Assembly: GCF_002775205.1 (NCBI RefSeq)
Contig: NC_036447.1
Location: forward strand, 6,126,501 to 6,190,500
Direction of reading: 5' to 3'
Length of the DNA stretch: 64,000 bases
Source: Xiphophorus maculatus
Lineage: Eukaryota > Chordata > Actinopteri > Cyprinodontiformes > Poeciliidae
The notes under the pieces were generated by a model. It was not told the origin of the DNA. It did not search any database and was given only the letters and a program-made list of their open reading frames with translations. The translations under genes and the position numbers were made by a program. Shown here one piece after another: positions 13,137 through 25,321 of the stretch. Position 1 is the first letter of the stretch. Every line of letters begins with the position of its first letter.

Positions 13137-13394
13137 CTAGCAGAAGAGTTCTGAAGCCAAGTGTGTGACGTGCCAAACGGACTGAGAAGCAATCAGAGCT
13201 CTCAAACGGCAGCTGCTGAAACTGAAACCTGAGCCAGCAGAAGCTCTCATCGCCGAGAGATGGAACAAAAATAATGTGAAGACTTTTTCAAAACTCCACT
13301 GCATCGATGGTGCCAACAATGACGACGACGAGGAGGACGATGAAGAGCGGACAAAGAGAGCATTTGCATGTCACTTAGTTATTTTTTTTCTTTC
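13137..13394 (+). pseudogene. coding-like island with one in-frame TGA, unrecognised
   Basis: From the AG at 13138-13139, one reading frame begins QKSSEAKCVTCQTD, meets a TGA at 13182-13184, then stays open as EAIRALKRQLLKLKPEPAEA and on through KTFSKLHC and an acidic run of Asp/Glu, to a TAA near 13399. Composition is protein-like (amphipathic Lys/Leu stretch, Cys pair, acidic tail) and stands out from the AT-rich surroundings. I do not recognise the family. It may be an exon remnant, a processed pseudogene, or a conserved piece of the gria2 3'UTR read by chance. Confidence 0.25.
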
Positions 13395-13701
13395 AGATTA
13401 ACCTGTCAGCCTGAACCCTTGTGACTGGCTGCTTAATAGTGTTTGATAATGATAGCCGTTAGAAGAATATAAACGATATTAATTAAAGTACTAATGTTGT
13501 TCCTGTTATGTAAGTGTATGCTTTTTGAGAATTTGATTCTGCTATTTTATTTCTACAAAAAGCTGATTTTTGTTGGACTAGTTTTAAGCTTAATGAGAAG
13601 CTAAAACAAGCTTCAAACGACCAAGGGGTGCGCCTCAGTTTCTGCTAAAAGACACATATCATTGTCACCATGATCACATGTGGCTGGTTTATCTTTGGGA
13701 C

Positions 13702-14410
13702 TTAGGCTACGTTCACACTGCAACCTCAAGTGACCCAATTCCAATTTTTTGTCTCAAATTGGATTGGTTTTTAATTTTATTTATTTTTTTGCCGTGGTCG
13801 TTCATACTTCCAAATATGCGACCTGTACGTGATCACAAGTGTGAACTGCAAACGACCTGAAAGTGTCCCGCATGCACAGTAGAGGGCGCAATAACGTCAC
13901 ACATGCAGAACGTGCTCAGTGTTTTGCCAATCGCCGTAAAAAAAAAAAGAAGTAGTGCGGAAGTAAACATGGATGCTAACGGTGGAGCATAGCTTACTAT
14001 TATGAAGTTGTTGTCCGACCGGAGCCAGCAGATTAACAACTTAATCCTCCTTATCGTCCGCCATGGTTGTTGTCTTTCTTCCTGCTTGCACATATCAGGA
14101 CGCAGAATAGGGACGTTTGTCGAGTATCAGTGACGTACAGGTCGGATTAATGCGACCTGGACATTAGGTTACATTTGAATCGGTTACATTTGAATCGGTT
14201 ACATTTGAATCGGATACATTTGAATCGGATACATTTGTATCAGATTGTATCGGATACCGATTTGAATCGGTCACCCAAGTGACCGGGGTCGCATTCGAAA
14301 AAAATCCGACCTGTGTTGTTCAGAGTGTCATGAAAAGGTCAGATCCAGGTCGCATTAAGGCAAAAATAAAAATCAGAATTGGGTCACACCGGACTGCAGT
14401 GCAGCCTAAG
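13702..14410. mobile_element. MITE with TTAGGCT ends and internal minisatellite
   Basis: The left end TTAGGCTACGTTCACACTGC is inversely repeated at the right end (GACTGCAGTGCAGCCTAA), with further pairing of CAATTCCAATTTT against AAAAATCAGAATTG. Inside is a 15-bp tandem repeat (14167-14241). It is non-coding; the superfamily is not assigned. Confidence 0.6.
14167..14241. repeat. 15-bp minisatellite, five units
   Basis: Five consecutive copies of GGTTACATTTGAATC, the last two with GGATAC and the final one with TGTATC. It lies inside the 13702-14410 MITE. Confidence 0.9.
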
Positions 14411-14729
14411 GTGTGTGGAAATAATCACAGTTCATTGCTGATTTTGTGTTTGTTTGATCTCTTGTTATAAAAAAAAATAAATTTGAAAAAAAAAGGTTAC
14501 TTTTCAGTGGTGACGTTTTCAGTGTAAGGCAGTTTGTGGGTTATATTTAACATATTGCCTCGTGAATACATGAATAGGCAGGGCGGTACTGTATCAGGGT
14601 GACATTTATCAAAAGGCTTGGGACAGAGTGCAATCTCAATCTGTTACTGTAATATTTATTATGTATGTGTGCATTTTGAGTTGGTCTTTTTATTAGTGAC
14701 TACGTCTGATGCTAGCTAACTATAATACC

Positions 14730-15333
14730 CTGCAAAACTATTTCACATTTTGTCACGTTACAGTTTTTCATTGGATTTGGGGATTTATTTTATGTGATAG
14801 ACCAACACACGTGACTCTTTAAGATTCTGACTATGAACAACTGAACATATACAATTTAGAAACTTTTAATTTCCGCAACAGAATTATACTAAAAGTAACA
14901 GGTGTTCTCATTATTTTGATCTACTTTTCCTATTTGGATAGAACTGATGTGCAGATACAGACACTCCATCTTACAAAATGTAGCCATCAGCTTTTCAGAA
15001 AAAAATATTTTTCTTTATGTTTAAACCTAAAAATAGGAATCAAATTGTGGTTCTTTAAAAATAATAGATTTTCTGTAATGGATATTTATCAAAAATGATA
15101 AGTTTTTTTTATGTTATGTAATATTTGCAGCTGTAATATACCAACAATTAGATTTTAATTAGAAGTATTAGTGTGAAACATACCCGCATTCTTATTAGTT
15201 TTTAACTAAATGAAAATCATAATTTTCGTTTATTATTCACAATGTCGTGTTGGTCTATCACATACTTTGATGCTATCCATTGAAGTTTGTGGGTGTAAAG
15301 TGACAAAATGTGAAAGAAGCGTTTTGCAAGGCA
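14730..15333. mobile_element. palindromic Tc1/mariner-type MITE
   Basis: The left end CTGCAAAACTATTTCACATT and right end AATGTGAAAGAAGCGTTTTG are inverted, followed inward by GTGATAGACCAACAC and its complement GTGTTGGTCTATCAC. The terminal wording matches a very common fish Tc1-related repeat. A decayed relative is likely at about 28045-28200. Confidence 0.6.
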
Positions 15334-16429
15334 ACATGTGAAGGAGCCAGAGCTCAAACGGATGCACGGCTACATATCGCCTCCACAGGTGAGCTGCTGG
15401 TTATGAAAAGGATGGAATTTGTTGTATTATGACTTTTTATGTTATTAATATGCAAATGTCACTATAATGGGGATTGACTGTATTCACAAATGAACACTCA
15501 TTGTGTTGATACTTGGTTTGTAATCTGAATATCTACAGTAAATATTAAACATGCATGCTCTCCACATGATTGCCAATGATTTATGCATTGTTTTTGTGCA
15601 TATAAAAGTATATCAGATATTTAATATCTCCCACAGGAAACACTGATGCAAAATTAGGCAGGTTTTCTAATTGAGGGCAGAGATTTTGCTCTTGTGACAG
15701 TTCAGCTTCCCATCCACCAGGGGGCAGTAACCTTTTTACCACCCAACACTCTCGCTAACAGTGAAACAGTTAGATTCTGGACTGACGGACGAACCTCTCC
15801 AGTCACAATGAACATAATGAGATTATTTTTTAAGAAATTAATTTAAAATTCACTTAACTGCAATTTCATTCTTTCTCTTTCAAACATATTGACACATATC
15901 AACTAAAGTTTAGTTCCTAATATTAGTTATTCTACATCTGGTTCTGATTGGAAAACACAAACCTCAGGTTTATTTTTGCTTTTTATATGTTCTTTATGTT
16001 GGAGGCCTGAAATGTACAGAAAAAGAATAATTACTGGAATGTTTAAAATAAACATCTTAGGTTCATAAAATGTCAAATATTAAATTACGTGTTTTGCAGT
16101 TTGTTCTCTCTCATTAATCAATGTTTTTTGTGGTATCAATCATATACGATGCCACAAAAAAACATTTTTCTTTCATAGATTTATTTTTATTTTTAGCGCT
16201 CTTACATGCTTCATATCAAGCAAATCAATCAAAGATAATCTGGTTAAACACATAAAAGTTTTCAAGTGAGGGGAAAAAAGCTTAAAAAACACAATTAATT
16301 GAAGATATGTTTTCATAGTAATAACCCAACTAAGCAACTATAGTTATTTTAAAATTCACTTATTATATAGTGACTGAAAAAAAATCACATACTCAAAAAT
16401 GTTTTTATACGCTTCTGTTACGTTTATTT

Positions 16430-16625
16430 ACATACAGTGCTGCATTAGTTATTCACCAAAATCTTGTATTGAAAACCTGCAGCCACCCCAGATCATAGTG
16501 CTGCCACCACCGGCTGCTGCAGTAAGAACAAGGCATGATGGGAGCATCACTTCATCTAACTCTGAAGCGCCCATCGCTCTGGAAGAGGGTAATCTGGACT
16601 CACCAGACGCCTTCACACAAGAATT
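16430..16625 (-). mobile_element. Tc1-like transposon fragment
   Basis: A short GC-richer island. CCACCCCAGATCATAGTGCT and CTCTGGAAGAGGGTAATCTG resemble Tc1-family transposon remnants common in fish. No intact frame; borders are approximate. Confidence 0.35.
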
Positions 16626-16841
16626 TAAAATTTAATACAAAAAAGCAAAACATTCTTAAATATTCACACCGAGTTATTTATTACTGCTCAATATTTTCTA
16701 AAAAAAAATATTTTTTAAAAATGTATTTAGACCTGGAAAAACAAGAAGTATTAGTTGCTGAACATCAATGAAAGATTTGTTCTCTACATGATGTGTGAGA
16801 GCTGCTTTTCAACAGGCGTATAAATATAGTAAAGAAAATAA

Positions 16842-16847
16842 TTTATT
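16842..16847 (-). terminator. saraf: candidate saraf polyadenylation signal
   Basis: TTTATT on the + strand reads AATAAA on the gene strand, about 0.5 kb after the saraf stop at 17353. Chosen by position only. Confidence 0.35.
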
Positions 16848-17352
16848 CAGCAAAACAGGAGAAAAGGACTGGCAGCTGAAGGCACTGGTAGATGAATATA
16901 TATTTTCTACCATTTAAATTTATACTACAACCATTTTCTATTAAAATGTACAGATTCTAAATGTATTTGTCATTTTCTTCGGTTCAGCTTCAGTTCAACA
17001 CAAAATGTTCCTTCATCTTTGCTCATTTAAAGAGTTGGGATGGAAATTAGTAAAAGCTGAAATTTTAAATCTGGATTTTACCTGTAACATCGTTCCAGTC
17101 AAATGATCAAACCACTGCAAAAACTTTTTCATAATGGAAGAAACAAAAAAAAGAAGAAAACCTAAGATGAGAGACTAAGAAAAGCTTTTCCTCCACAAGC
17201 AGCTCCTCACCTTTCCAAAAAATTAAAAACAATCACATTATCACTTTACGACCTGAAGTCTTTATGAAACTCTCGTCCTGTTGGCGACTAAAAAGCAGAA
17301 GCTTAGCTGCTTCCAGCATATGCTGAGGAGAAAATTTCCAAATCTCCAACTT

Positions 17353-20300
17353 CTATCGTCTTTTGGTTCCACCAAAACCTGAAAACCAAATAAATATGGA
17401 TGTTAGATGGATATTTGTCTATTTTAATATATTTCTAATATTGCCTAAAAAAAAGACTAAGTGGTAAAAAGAAAAATCTGCAGAATGTGCCAGTTTTTTT
17501 CACAGTTGACAGATTAGTCGATTACTAAAACAATCGTTAGTTGCAGCCTAAGTAGCGAGAGCAAAACTATTCAGAACATGATGATTCCTCCAAACCATAA
17601 ATGAGACGTTTCAACATTTCTCTGAGTCAGTCCAGTAGCGAACACAAGCATCAGTACCTGAAGCAGTGCGTGTCCCAGAGGACGTATTTGTCCCAGAGGA
17701 GTGGTTTTGTCCTGGTGGAGGTGGACTGCAGGGCTGCGTTCTGCAAAACAACCGCATGTCAACAAGAAGCTGAAAGCTGAATCTAAATTGAGAGCTGAAC
17801 ATCTTTTCTATGGACCCCATGCATGTTATTGTGTGTATCTGGAAATTTTGCTCATTTGCACAAAGCTGGAGGGCAAAAAGTCTTTCTTTTTTTACATGCT
17901 ATCCACAGCCGCGCCGCCGCGGTAGAACAACTCCGTTAACAAAATGAAACCAGGACATGTAGGTATGATTCAACTAGTGCCATACGCCACAAAAGAAAGG
18001 GAAAAATAGTGCAGGAAAACCGACGAGGAATAACTCAAAACCACATTTTTCTTGCTTTCTGTGTCAGCTACGCTACACAAAGGCTCGTTGCCATAGCAAC
18101 TGACAACAACTCCGCAAACGTATCAGGGTTCAACACCAAACATTTCCCACACAGTGAACACAACATTCAGACCGTTACAGTTTTATGTTTTTCAGTTTGA
18201 TGTTTATTTTTGCTATTATCAATAAGTGATCGCTTATTAATCACAGATGTGGTAGATTAGCTACCGCTGCTATTAGCTAAGCTAACACTGGTGGTTGACT
18301 AGCCAATTTAAAACACCTGTTCTACTGATGATCTGTCAGAATTGGTGTTTAGGTTTTATTTTGTAACTGAACCGAAACACACCGAATTCAACATCACATC
18401 TACCTGGTACAGTTGTCAAAGTCAAGTGAGCATAACTGACCTCCATCTCCCTCATTAAAACTTTTTTCAGACCTTGTCTAGATGTTATAGTGTTGACAAT
18501 TAGTAGCAAAGCACTACGTCCGTTTTTCTTTCAAACATCATTCACATTTAAGATGTAGCGCGTTATATTGACAACTTCGCTAAAACCAATGCTAGTCATT
18601 GTTAGCAACCAGAGAGATGAGGGTGAAGTAAAGCTACAGGGGGTCCATAAGTCCAAATTCAGTCTGTAAACTAAAACTTCTTGCCTCACCAACCTCTGTC
18701 GACCGAACAGATATCCCAGCATTCCTCCCGTTCCCATCCCAGTCCAGAAGCCGCCGCCGCCGCCGGTGCCGGGACCAGAGCGGCGTCCTTGGTAATATTG
18801 TCCCTGAGTGTAATCGTTGTGGAAACCATAGCCAGGATTGGTGCCTGGAAAGCCTGATCAAGAAACAGACAGATGGGAAGGTGGAAGCAATCCTTAAAGT
18901 TTTGATCTTTGAAGGATTTTGTTTTCTCTGCTTCAGCTACCTGTGTAGTCAGGTTTGAATCCAGGTGGGGGCGGTCCCCCCATGTTGTTTGAGTGATTAT
19001 TATGAGGGTAGCCCGGCTGTCCCCCAGTCTGTCCCCACTGGACTGTGTCCCCACTGAGAAACAGCTTGTAGAGACCATAAGCTATGAGGAGAAGCACAGC
19101 GACCACCAGCAATCCCCCTGAAGACTCGCCGTCTTGGGCGTAGTGCTGCTGCTGATGCTGCTGTTGGTGCTGCTGATGTTGGTGGTGCCTGTTTCCAAAG
19201 AAACTGCTGAAGAAACTAGAGGCAAGACCCCCAAGTCCTGAGGAAAGTCACAAAAAAAGAAAAAAAAACACTTTAATATATTCAAGGAGTTTTCATATCC
19301 GATAGTCCCTCAGAGTCTGTTTGCCTGGGGACCAAAACTGCAACATTTATTACATTTTTAGCTGATGCGGTTCGCTTTCACACTTCACTGTGTCAAACTA
19401 ACAAAACCATTTGAAAAACCTGTTCCCCTCCTCGCCTATGGGGGCACTGCACCAAGAACCACTTAAGGAAACAACAAAAAAGCCTCTGAAGAAGACAAGA
19501 GCGCAACTTCCTTTTTCACAAAATGTAAACAAAAATGGCGTATCGTCTGATTTTAGCAGCTGTAGGATTATTTTTTGTCTTTGGCAAAAGATCATGAGCC
19601 ATTTCTCAGGCTAGCGCTAGTCTCTTGCATATGTTTTGGTTGCATTTACCCAGAATGCCCTGGTTTACAGTCCACTTCCTCCTTTTGGAGCGGTCTCTGG
19701 TCCTCTTGGCGTTCACATATGCATTTGAACCAAGCCATTTAAAAAAAAAAGTTATTTAGCAAAAACAGTATTTTTGCTACGTAACATTTTTGCTACTTGG
19801 TTTGCAGAAAAGCTAACTAAATAGCTAGCTACCAAGAAAGTATTAACAGCTTATTACCTCACAGAACGCAGTTGGTAAACTTTTGCCTGATAGAAATGTG
19901 CCACGAGAAAAACCAACATACAAGATTAAATAGTCCAGCCATTACATAATTTAAGGCCAGCTTATCTTTTCTTGAATGAATTTAAGACATTTTAATGCCT
20001 TAATATTACATACATTAATTTAAGGTTTTTTAAGGATGCGCGAATGGTACCCATTGGGCCTGTCACAATAAGCAATAAACCAATTAACCGCATGATAAAT
20101 TACAACAATTTCCATTTACAAGATCTATTTTTTCTATTTTTCTACCAAAAACTGGATGATAAAAGTCTTCAGTTTGGTGCTTTGGTCTCAAGTAGCCCAA
20201 CTTCATAATTCATTTTATTTGTTGTTTCTGTTATTTTGTTTATTTATTTTGGTTATTTAAAATGTCTTCCAGATCCAGTGTTAAATGTTCATTATAACTT

Positions 20301-23049
20301 AAAGTTTACTGATTTTTGAGAATGTGTTCTTGCATTATTATACCACTATGTTACTTGAGCACAGCCTCAAATCAACAATGTTATCGTTTTTTGCAATAAC
20401 TTCTGGAAAAATGTATCGTTCATTGAAACTTGTCATCATAACACCCATTACACTTCAATAGAAAATGGCTACATAAATAATGTTTCCTCTCACCTCCCCA
20501 TTGTTTAAATCCACCCTGGGAGCCAAAGCTGCCTTGCGTCCTCCTCTGACCCTCCTGGGTCAGCTCCAGGGTGAACTCCAGGCCACAGGAGCCCTTCAGG
20601 ATGTAGTCATCAGACGGGTGGCTGTAACCCTCACAGCTCACCTCAATGGCACCAAACCTGTAGGCGTTGTCCATATCCGTCTTACACTCCCACTGTGAAG
20701 GAGAGGAAGACCCAAACAGTGACTGAACAGCCTGAAAACAGAACATTTAACAAGCTGATGTCCTACAATGTAATACATATATATATATAAATATATTTCT
20801 TTGTTATTCTGACAATTGGTGCATTCTACAGATTTTTCATTTAACTACTTTCTATACAGTATTGGAAATACATTAAAAGATGCATCTAAACAAATAAATT
20901 AGTTCGTTTTTATGAATAAATAATATTTTATTTTATTCCTTAAAATGCAGTAAGATCACATTCCTTTATTGAATTTGAACCAGGTGAAGCTAAAACTACG
21001 AGGCCACTCGAGGAGTTTTGTGCAAAACATTTACAGACTAATGCGTTTTCTTCATAAATGCAAAATGTATTTATATTTTGTACATTTTTGGAGCAATTGC
21101 TCCTCTGAATGTGTTGTTTTTTCAGCAAATGGCCTTTTTAAGAGATTGTTTACTTCAGTTAACGATTGATCAACTATCAACAATTATTTCAACAATCAAT
21201 TCATCAGGGTTAATTCGATTAATTGTTTTGTTTTAACATAAAAAATTTCTTAGGATTGTCCCCAGAATATTGCTTTTTTTCTGAGCAAAAATGTCTGTTT
21301 TATTTTTAAAAAACAATTGTTTTTGTTTTTCATCTTTTTAAATGTATTTTTTTTCCCATTGCTTTTTCTGTAAAAAGCTGTATTTAAAATAAGCGGTGAG
21401 GATTTATAATTAACTGCTAATTTTATTTACTTGACATCAGCAAAAGAATGTCTATTATAATTCTTTTAGATTTTATTTTAAAATATGCTTCTTATTTCCA
21501 CAAAGCATTTGCATAAAGTTTGATGACACACTTAGCTTTAAAAAAAACAAATCTTTAAAATCAAAAATAACTTGATATTGTCAAATCTCACTTAATAATA
21601 CCTGTAGTGCCTAAGTAATGCCTGAGTAACAGTACCTGAACATCCACGCCATCCCAGCCTCTGTTCACACACTGGACAACGTCTGGGATGAAGACATGAC
21701 AGCCTGCAGAGCCGCCAACACACTTCAGCTGGGGAACCGGGTTGGAGCGCCTGGCTGTGGTGAAGCGGTTCCTGTAGAACGTCAGAGCCTGGATGTCTCT
21801 CAGCAACACGCTGTCTGCATGAAGGACAGATGGGGAAGAAAATCTTTGTTTCCATGATGCAGTTTTAAAATGGAAAGAATAAAAAAGGGAAAACCTGGTA
21901 CTGTTGATCTCGTTGCTGAATGCTTACATAATGTAGCCACTTCAGATATACTGGATGTTTATATCCACAAACCAGGTGAATGTACTGAATAATAAACAAA
22001 GCAGAACGCAAATAAATTTAGAGGATGTCAGTAAACATGCTTCCTCTTAGATAGAAAAATTATTTTAAATTACTTTCATTACTATTATTATTATTATTAT
22101 TAATCCCACGATAACACTGATGATTCCTGCCCACACCTGGAGTGACGTCATCAGGCTATTACCGAAAGTTCATGATTTTTTTTTTTATTGAAAGATTTGT
22201 ACATACGGCAAGACAGTAGTACAAATAAGTATTTAAAAAATATCGAGAAAAGAAAAAAAGAACATTGTAAAACTGCTATATTATATTCTACATGGATGTT
22301 TAAATCTCCCTCAGCATAAGGATTCACCGGCTTCTACGTAGCATACAAACTCACTGAGAAAAACAAACAAACTGAGGAGATATTTTCTTACATCTAGGTT
22401 TGTGTACGCATGATTTTCCAAGAATTAGAACAGTGTTCACCAAAAAGTATAGTTTTTGCAATCACAATGTTTTTCTGACAGAATTTTCCCAGCTGAGAAA
22501 TACTTGGCTTTAACCATCTAAAAACATCTTACCAAAAAGCATCTACAACGAAAGAATAAATTGCAACTGAATTGATTTCCAATTCAAAACGCTGATGTAA
22601 AAGTCGGTGGAGGATGAATTTCATGGTTCTAGCATGTTGTTGCACATCGAATGATGAAGTCGCATGAATTAAAATCTCGCGAGATTGATTTTGTCTACAG
22701 GTAAACAGTGCAATAAATTTGCATAGAGAAAAGTTAAAGCAAAAATAACTAAATGTGGTCGCTTTAACAGCCGCCTTTAACGACAAATTAATGTGTAAAT
22801 AATTTTTGTTTAGTTTATTTGAAACTTCAGGCTCGTAACTACAATTTATCTATGAACAACTAAAGGGAGAGTACCGTTTTATACCCAGCTGTAAAGGCAA
22901 AGACATAAATAAATAAAGTTAGTGCTTTCGGATCATGTTTAGACAGACATTTAAAACCTTAATAGGAGAGAAACCGAACCTTGATTCCAGCTGTAGGTGG
23001 TCTCTACCAACACGAACAGCAAAACAACTGTCACAGGAAGCAGCTCCAT
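17353..23049 (-). CDS. saraf: SARAF, store-operated calcium entry-associated regulatory factor
   Basis: Seven exons on the minus strand: 22980-23049, 21636-21814, 20494-20692, 18941-19237, 18694-18853, 17658-17740, 17353-17378. All have GT-AG borders and compatible phases, giving 1014 nt and 337 aa (human 339). SARAF (TMEM66) is an ER membrane protein that turns down STIM/Orai calcium entry. Visible parts: signal peptide about residues 1-20 ([20 protein letters not shown]); Cys-rich luminal domain ([50 protein letters not shown]); a His/Gln-rich stretch about 167-181; one membrane helix about 191-206; a cytosolic Gly/Pro-rich tail with [29 protein letters not shown] and C-terminal [13 protein letters not shown]. 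The start ATG precedes the signal peptide directly. The His/Gln run is absent from the human protein as I recall it. Confidence 0.96.
17856..18660. mobile_element. dispersed repeat in saraf intron, shared with 60490-61065
   Basis: GCTGGAGGGCAAAAA, CGTTGCCATAGCAACTGAC, GCACTACGTCC and TTGACAACTTC occur in the same order here and at 60490-61065, so both are copies of one interspersed family (about 0.6-0.8 kb). It carries a palindromic RFX X-box-like GTTGCCATAGCAAC at 18087-18100. No coding frame; superfamily not assigned. Confidence 0.55.
20057..20425 (-). mobile_element. hAT-type MITE (GGCCTGTCACAATAA family)
   Basis: It begins GGGCCTGTCACAATAAGCAA, the terminal sequence of a common fish non-autonomous hAT family. 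Related copies here are at about 43395-43785, 55504-55884 and 61515-61625. It sits in saraf intron 3. Confidence 0.5.
22083..22103. repeat. (ATT)n microsatellite
   Basis: About seven ATT units, in saraf intron 1. Confidence 0.85.
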
Positions 23050-23330
23050 GTCCTTGGTTTTTCAGAAGAACTGCGACAGTAGTGGCTTCTCTTAACAAAC
23101 CTGGACTTATTTTACCTGTGAAAATGTCTGAATGGACAGAACGATTTGCTTCTTTATGGCGGACGCAACTTATTTATTTCGGTTAACGAGTGGAAACGAT
23201 GGAGAGCTTCACTTCCGGGTGCCTCTTCGGTTTTCTTTCGTTGATTCTGGAGTGGAGAACCCCGGGCTTCTGTACCGCAGCGCCCTCTACTGGACCAGGC
23301 AGGCAGCTATATTTATCTGGAAAGGACAGT
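23050..23330 (-). promoter_or_regulatory. saraf: saraf promoter region
   Basis: A locally GC-richer stretch directly upstream of the saraf ATG. It includes ACTTCCGG at 23211-23218 (an ETS-family site in either orientation), typical of housekeeping promoters. No TATA box is obvious; the exact start site cannot be read. Confidence 0.4.
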
Positions 23331-24276
23331 CGTCAGATCGGAACCTTCCTGGTCCAAAGTAGTAATACTGTAAGCGTGCTGTGGGTAAATTAAATTTATA
23401 TTTATATATTTAAAAAAATGCTTTTCTATCTGCATCGATCCGTTTCATCTAACTGATTCACTGCCTGTTCACTGTGTAACATCTTTCTGATTTTATATTA
23501 AAAAACAATGTCATGAGATGGATAAAAAATATGAAGTTATATGCAAATTCTCGTACTTTAAACGCTGAAATAAAATTGTAAAAAGTCAAATGAATAACAT
23601 AATTACAAAATAAAAATTTGAAGCATTAAGAACACTTTTCCACACTATTTTTTCCAAGACACACAGTCTTACAAAGTATTTTTGTCGAGTTTCAAGTGTA
23701 TCTTGAAATAAGAGAAAGCAAATGTACAAGTAACTTTTCTTCTAGATATATGAATATGTCTCTAAGATTTGAACTTAACATCCTATGTTGAGAATCTTAA
23801 TTAGTTTTAAGATAAATAAGTATTTACATTGGCATTTTTTTCACTTGAAATTATTTTTGAACTCTTGTTTTGAAGTTATTGCATACATTTATGAATTACA
23901 ATATAGAATATCTGATTGGATATTCTTAAAATAATCTTAAATGTCATGTTTTCATTGGCGGTAAGCGGAAAATTATCAAAATAAACAAAAATAAAGGCTT
24001 TCAATATCATTCTGTGTAATTAAGCTATAATGTGCTTCACTTAGCAAAATTAGCTGATGAAGTAAACTTAAAATTCAAAATCATTGAACATGACCATATA
24101 CATGTGGAATATTAAGTCAATCAGTAGTTGACTAATATTGTTGCGTTTTTTTTTTTTTTAACAAACTAAAGCCTTTCAGGATAAAATTGGTATACTTGAA
24201 TTTATGAACTGGACCCAGTTAATCCCAGAATAATCCCAAACAAAATCAGCAGCAAGAGACAAAGTAGTAAAAATTG

Positions 24277-24282
24277 TTTATT
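24277..24282 (-). terminator. galnt7: candidate galnt7 polyadenylation signal
   Basis: TTTATT on + is AATAAA on the gene strand, about 1.04 kb past the galnt7 stop codon. This would leave about 1 kb between galnt7 and the saraf promoter. Confidence 0.35.
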
Positions 24283-25321
24283 TCATCATTCCCCCAATGT
24301 TTGGCCCATATTATTAAATCTCTGCTATAAGTTAGATATTTACATCATTAAGGGCCTCTGATATAATACACCATTTTCTTTAGAAACAACTTCATTTATG
24401 TTGTACAAAATGTTGCAAACATAATCAACAATAAACCCAAACCTTTTCCCCCTGCATCAAAAGCAGACATTTCCCCCCACCATTTCATCACAGGTCACAG
24501 TAAACTTCACCTTAAGTTATTCCAGTAAGGCAAGCAGTCAACGTCTTTTACAGTTCGTCAAAGAACTGACCAAAAAGTGGCAATCATACAGTTTAAGACA
24601 TGGAACAACTGAAATTATGCTTGGAATTTTTAGTTTGAAGAAACAGCTAATTCAGGAAAGCCTGAGTTTATTTATTTTTTCACTTTTTTATTTTGGATTT
24701 AGAGGTTTCTGAAGCTGTAAAGGTGATTTAGAGTCTAAAGAGCAATTAAAACATAAAAAAATCCTGTGAAAGTTTCATTGCAATGGAGTCAAAAAACAAA
24801 TAAAACAGCTGCCATGTTTAACAATGAACCTACCTTGTCTGCCAGCATCAGGTCTCATGATTCAGCTGCTTTTATGTCACATCGACACCAAAAAGTCTGT
24901 TTTTATAAAACAAAGCGAGCAGTAAACCCATGCAGTGTCTGGGACAACGGTGTCCTTCACCAATCAAACGATCTGCATTTGGTATCGAGCGGGCAAATCA
25001 GAATTAAAAACGTATGTGAAAAGATTAGAGTTGATTTTGAAGAAAACAGAAATAAAACTATGTAAACACAACCACCATAAAAGACAAGTTGCCAGTTTAA
25101 AGTTAACCCCACAGCTGCTTCCAGCTTCCTGCCAGCCAGTTCCTCCCTGGAGTGCATGACTTCCTGTTGAATCCAGGTTGAACCTTAACAAAGGCATTTT
25201 CTGGCTGATAGCCACAGCTGAGTTGTCCAGAATAAACAAAAAAACTCAGATGCATTTAGTGGCGCATGTCCTTAGAAAAATCACCGTATTTCTCTCCGGT
25301 CGGACAGATTTCTTTAGGTCT

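Noticed and set aside
18686-19078. 130-codon minus-strand ORF over saraf
   Set aside because: It is a shifted frame across a saraf exon and intron; the true frame gives the conserved membrane helix and [13 protein letters not shown].
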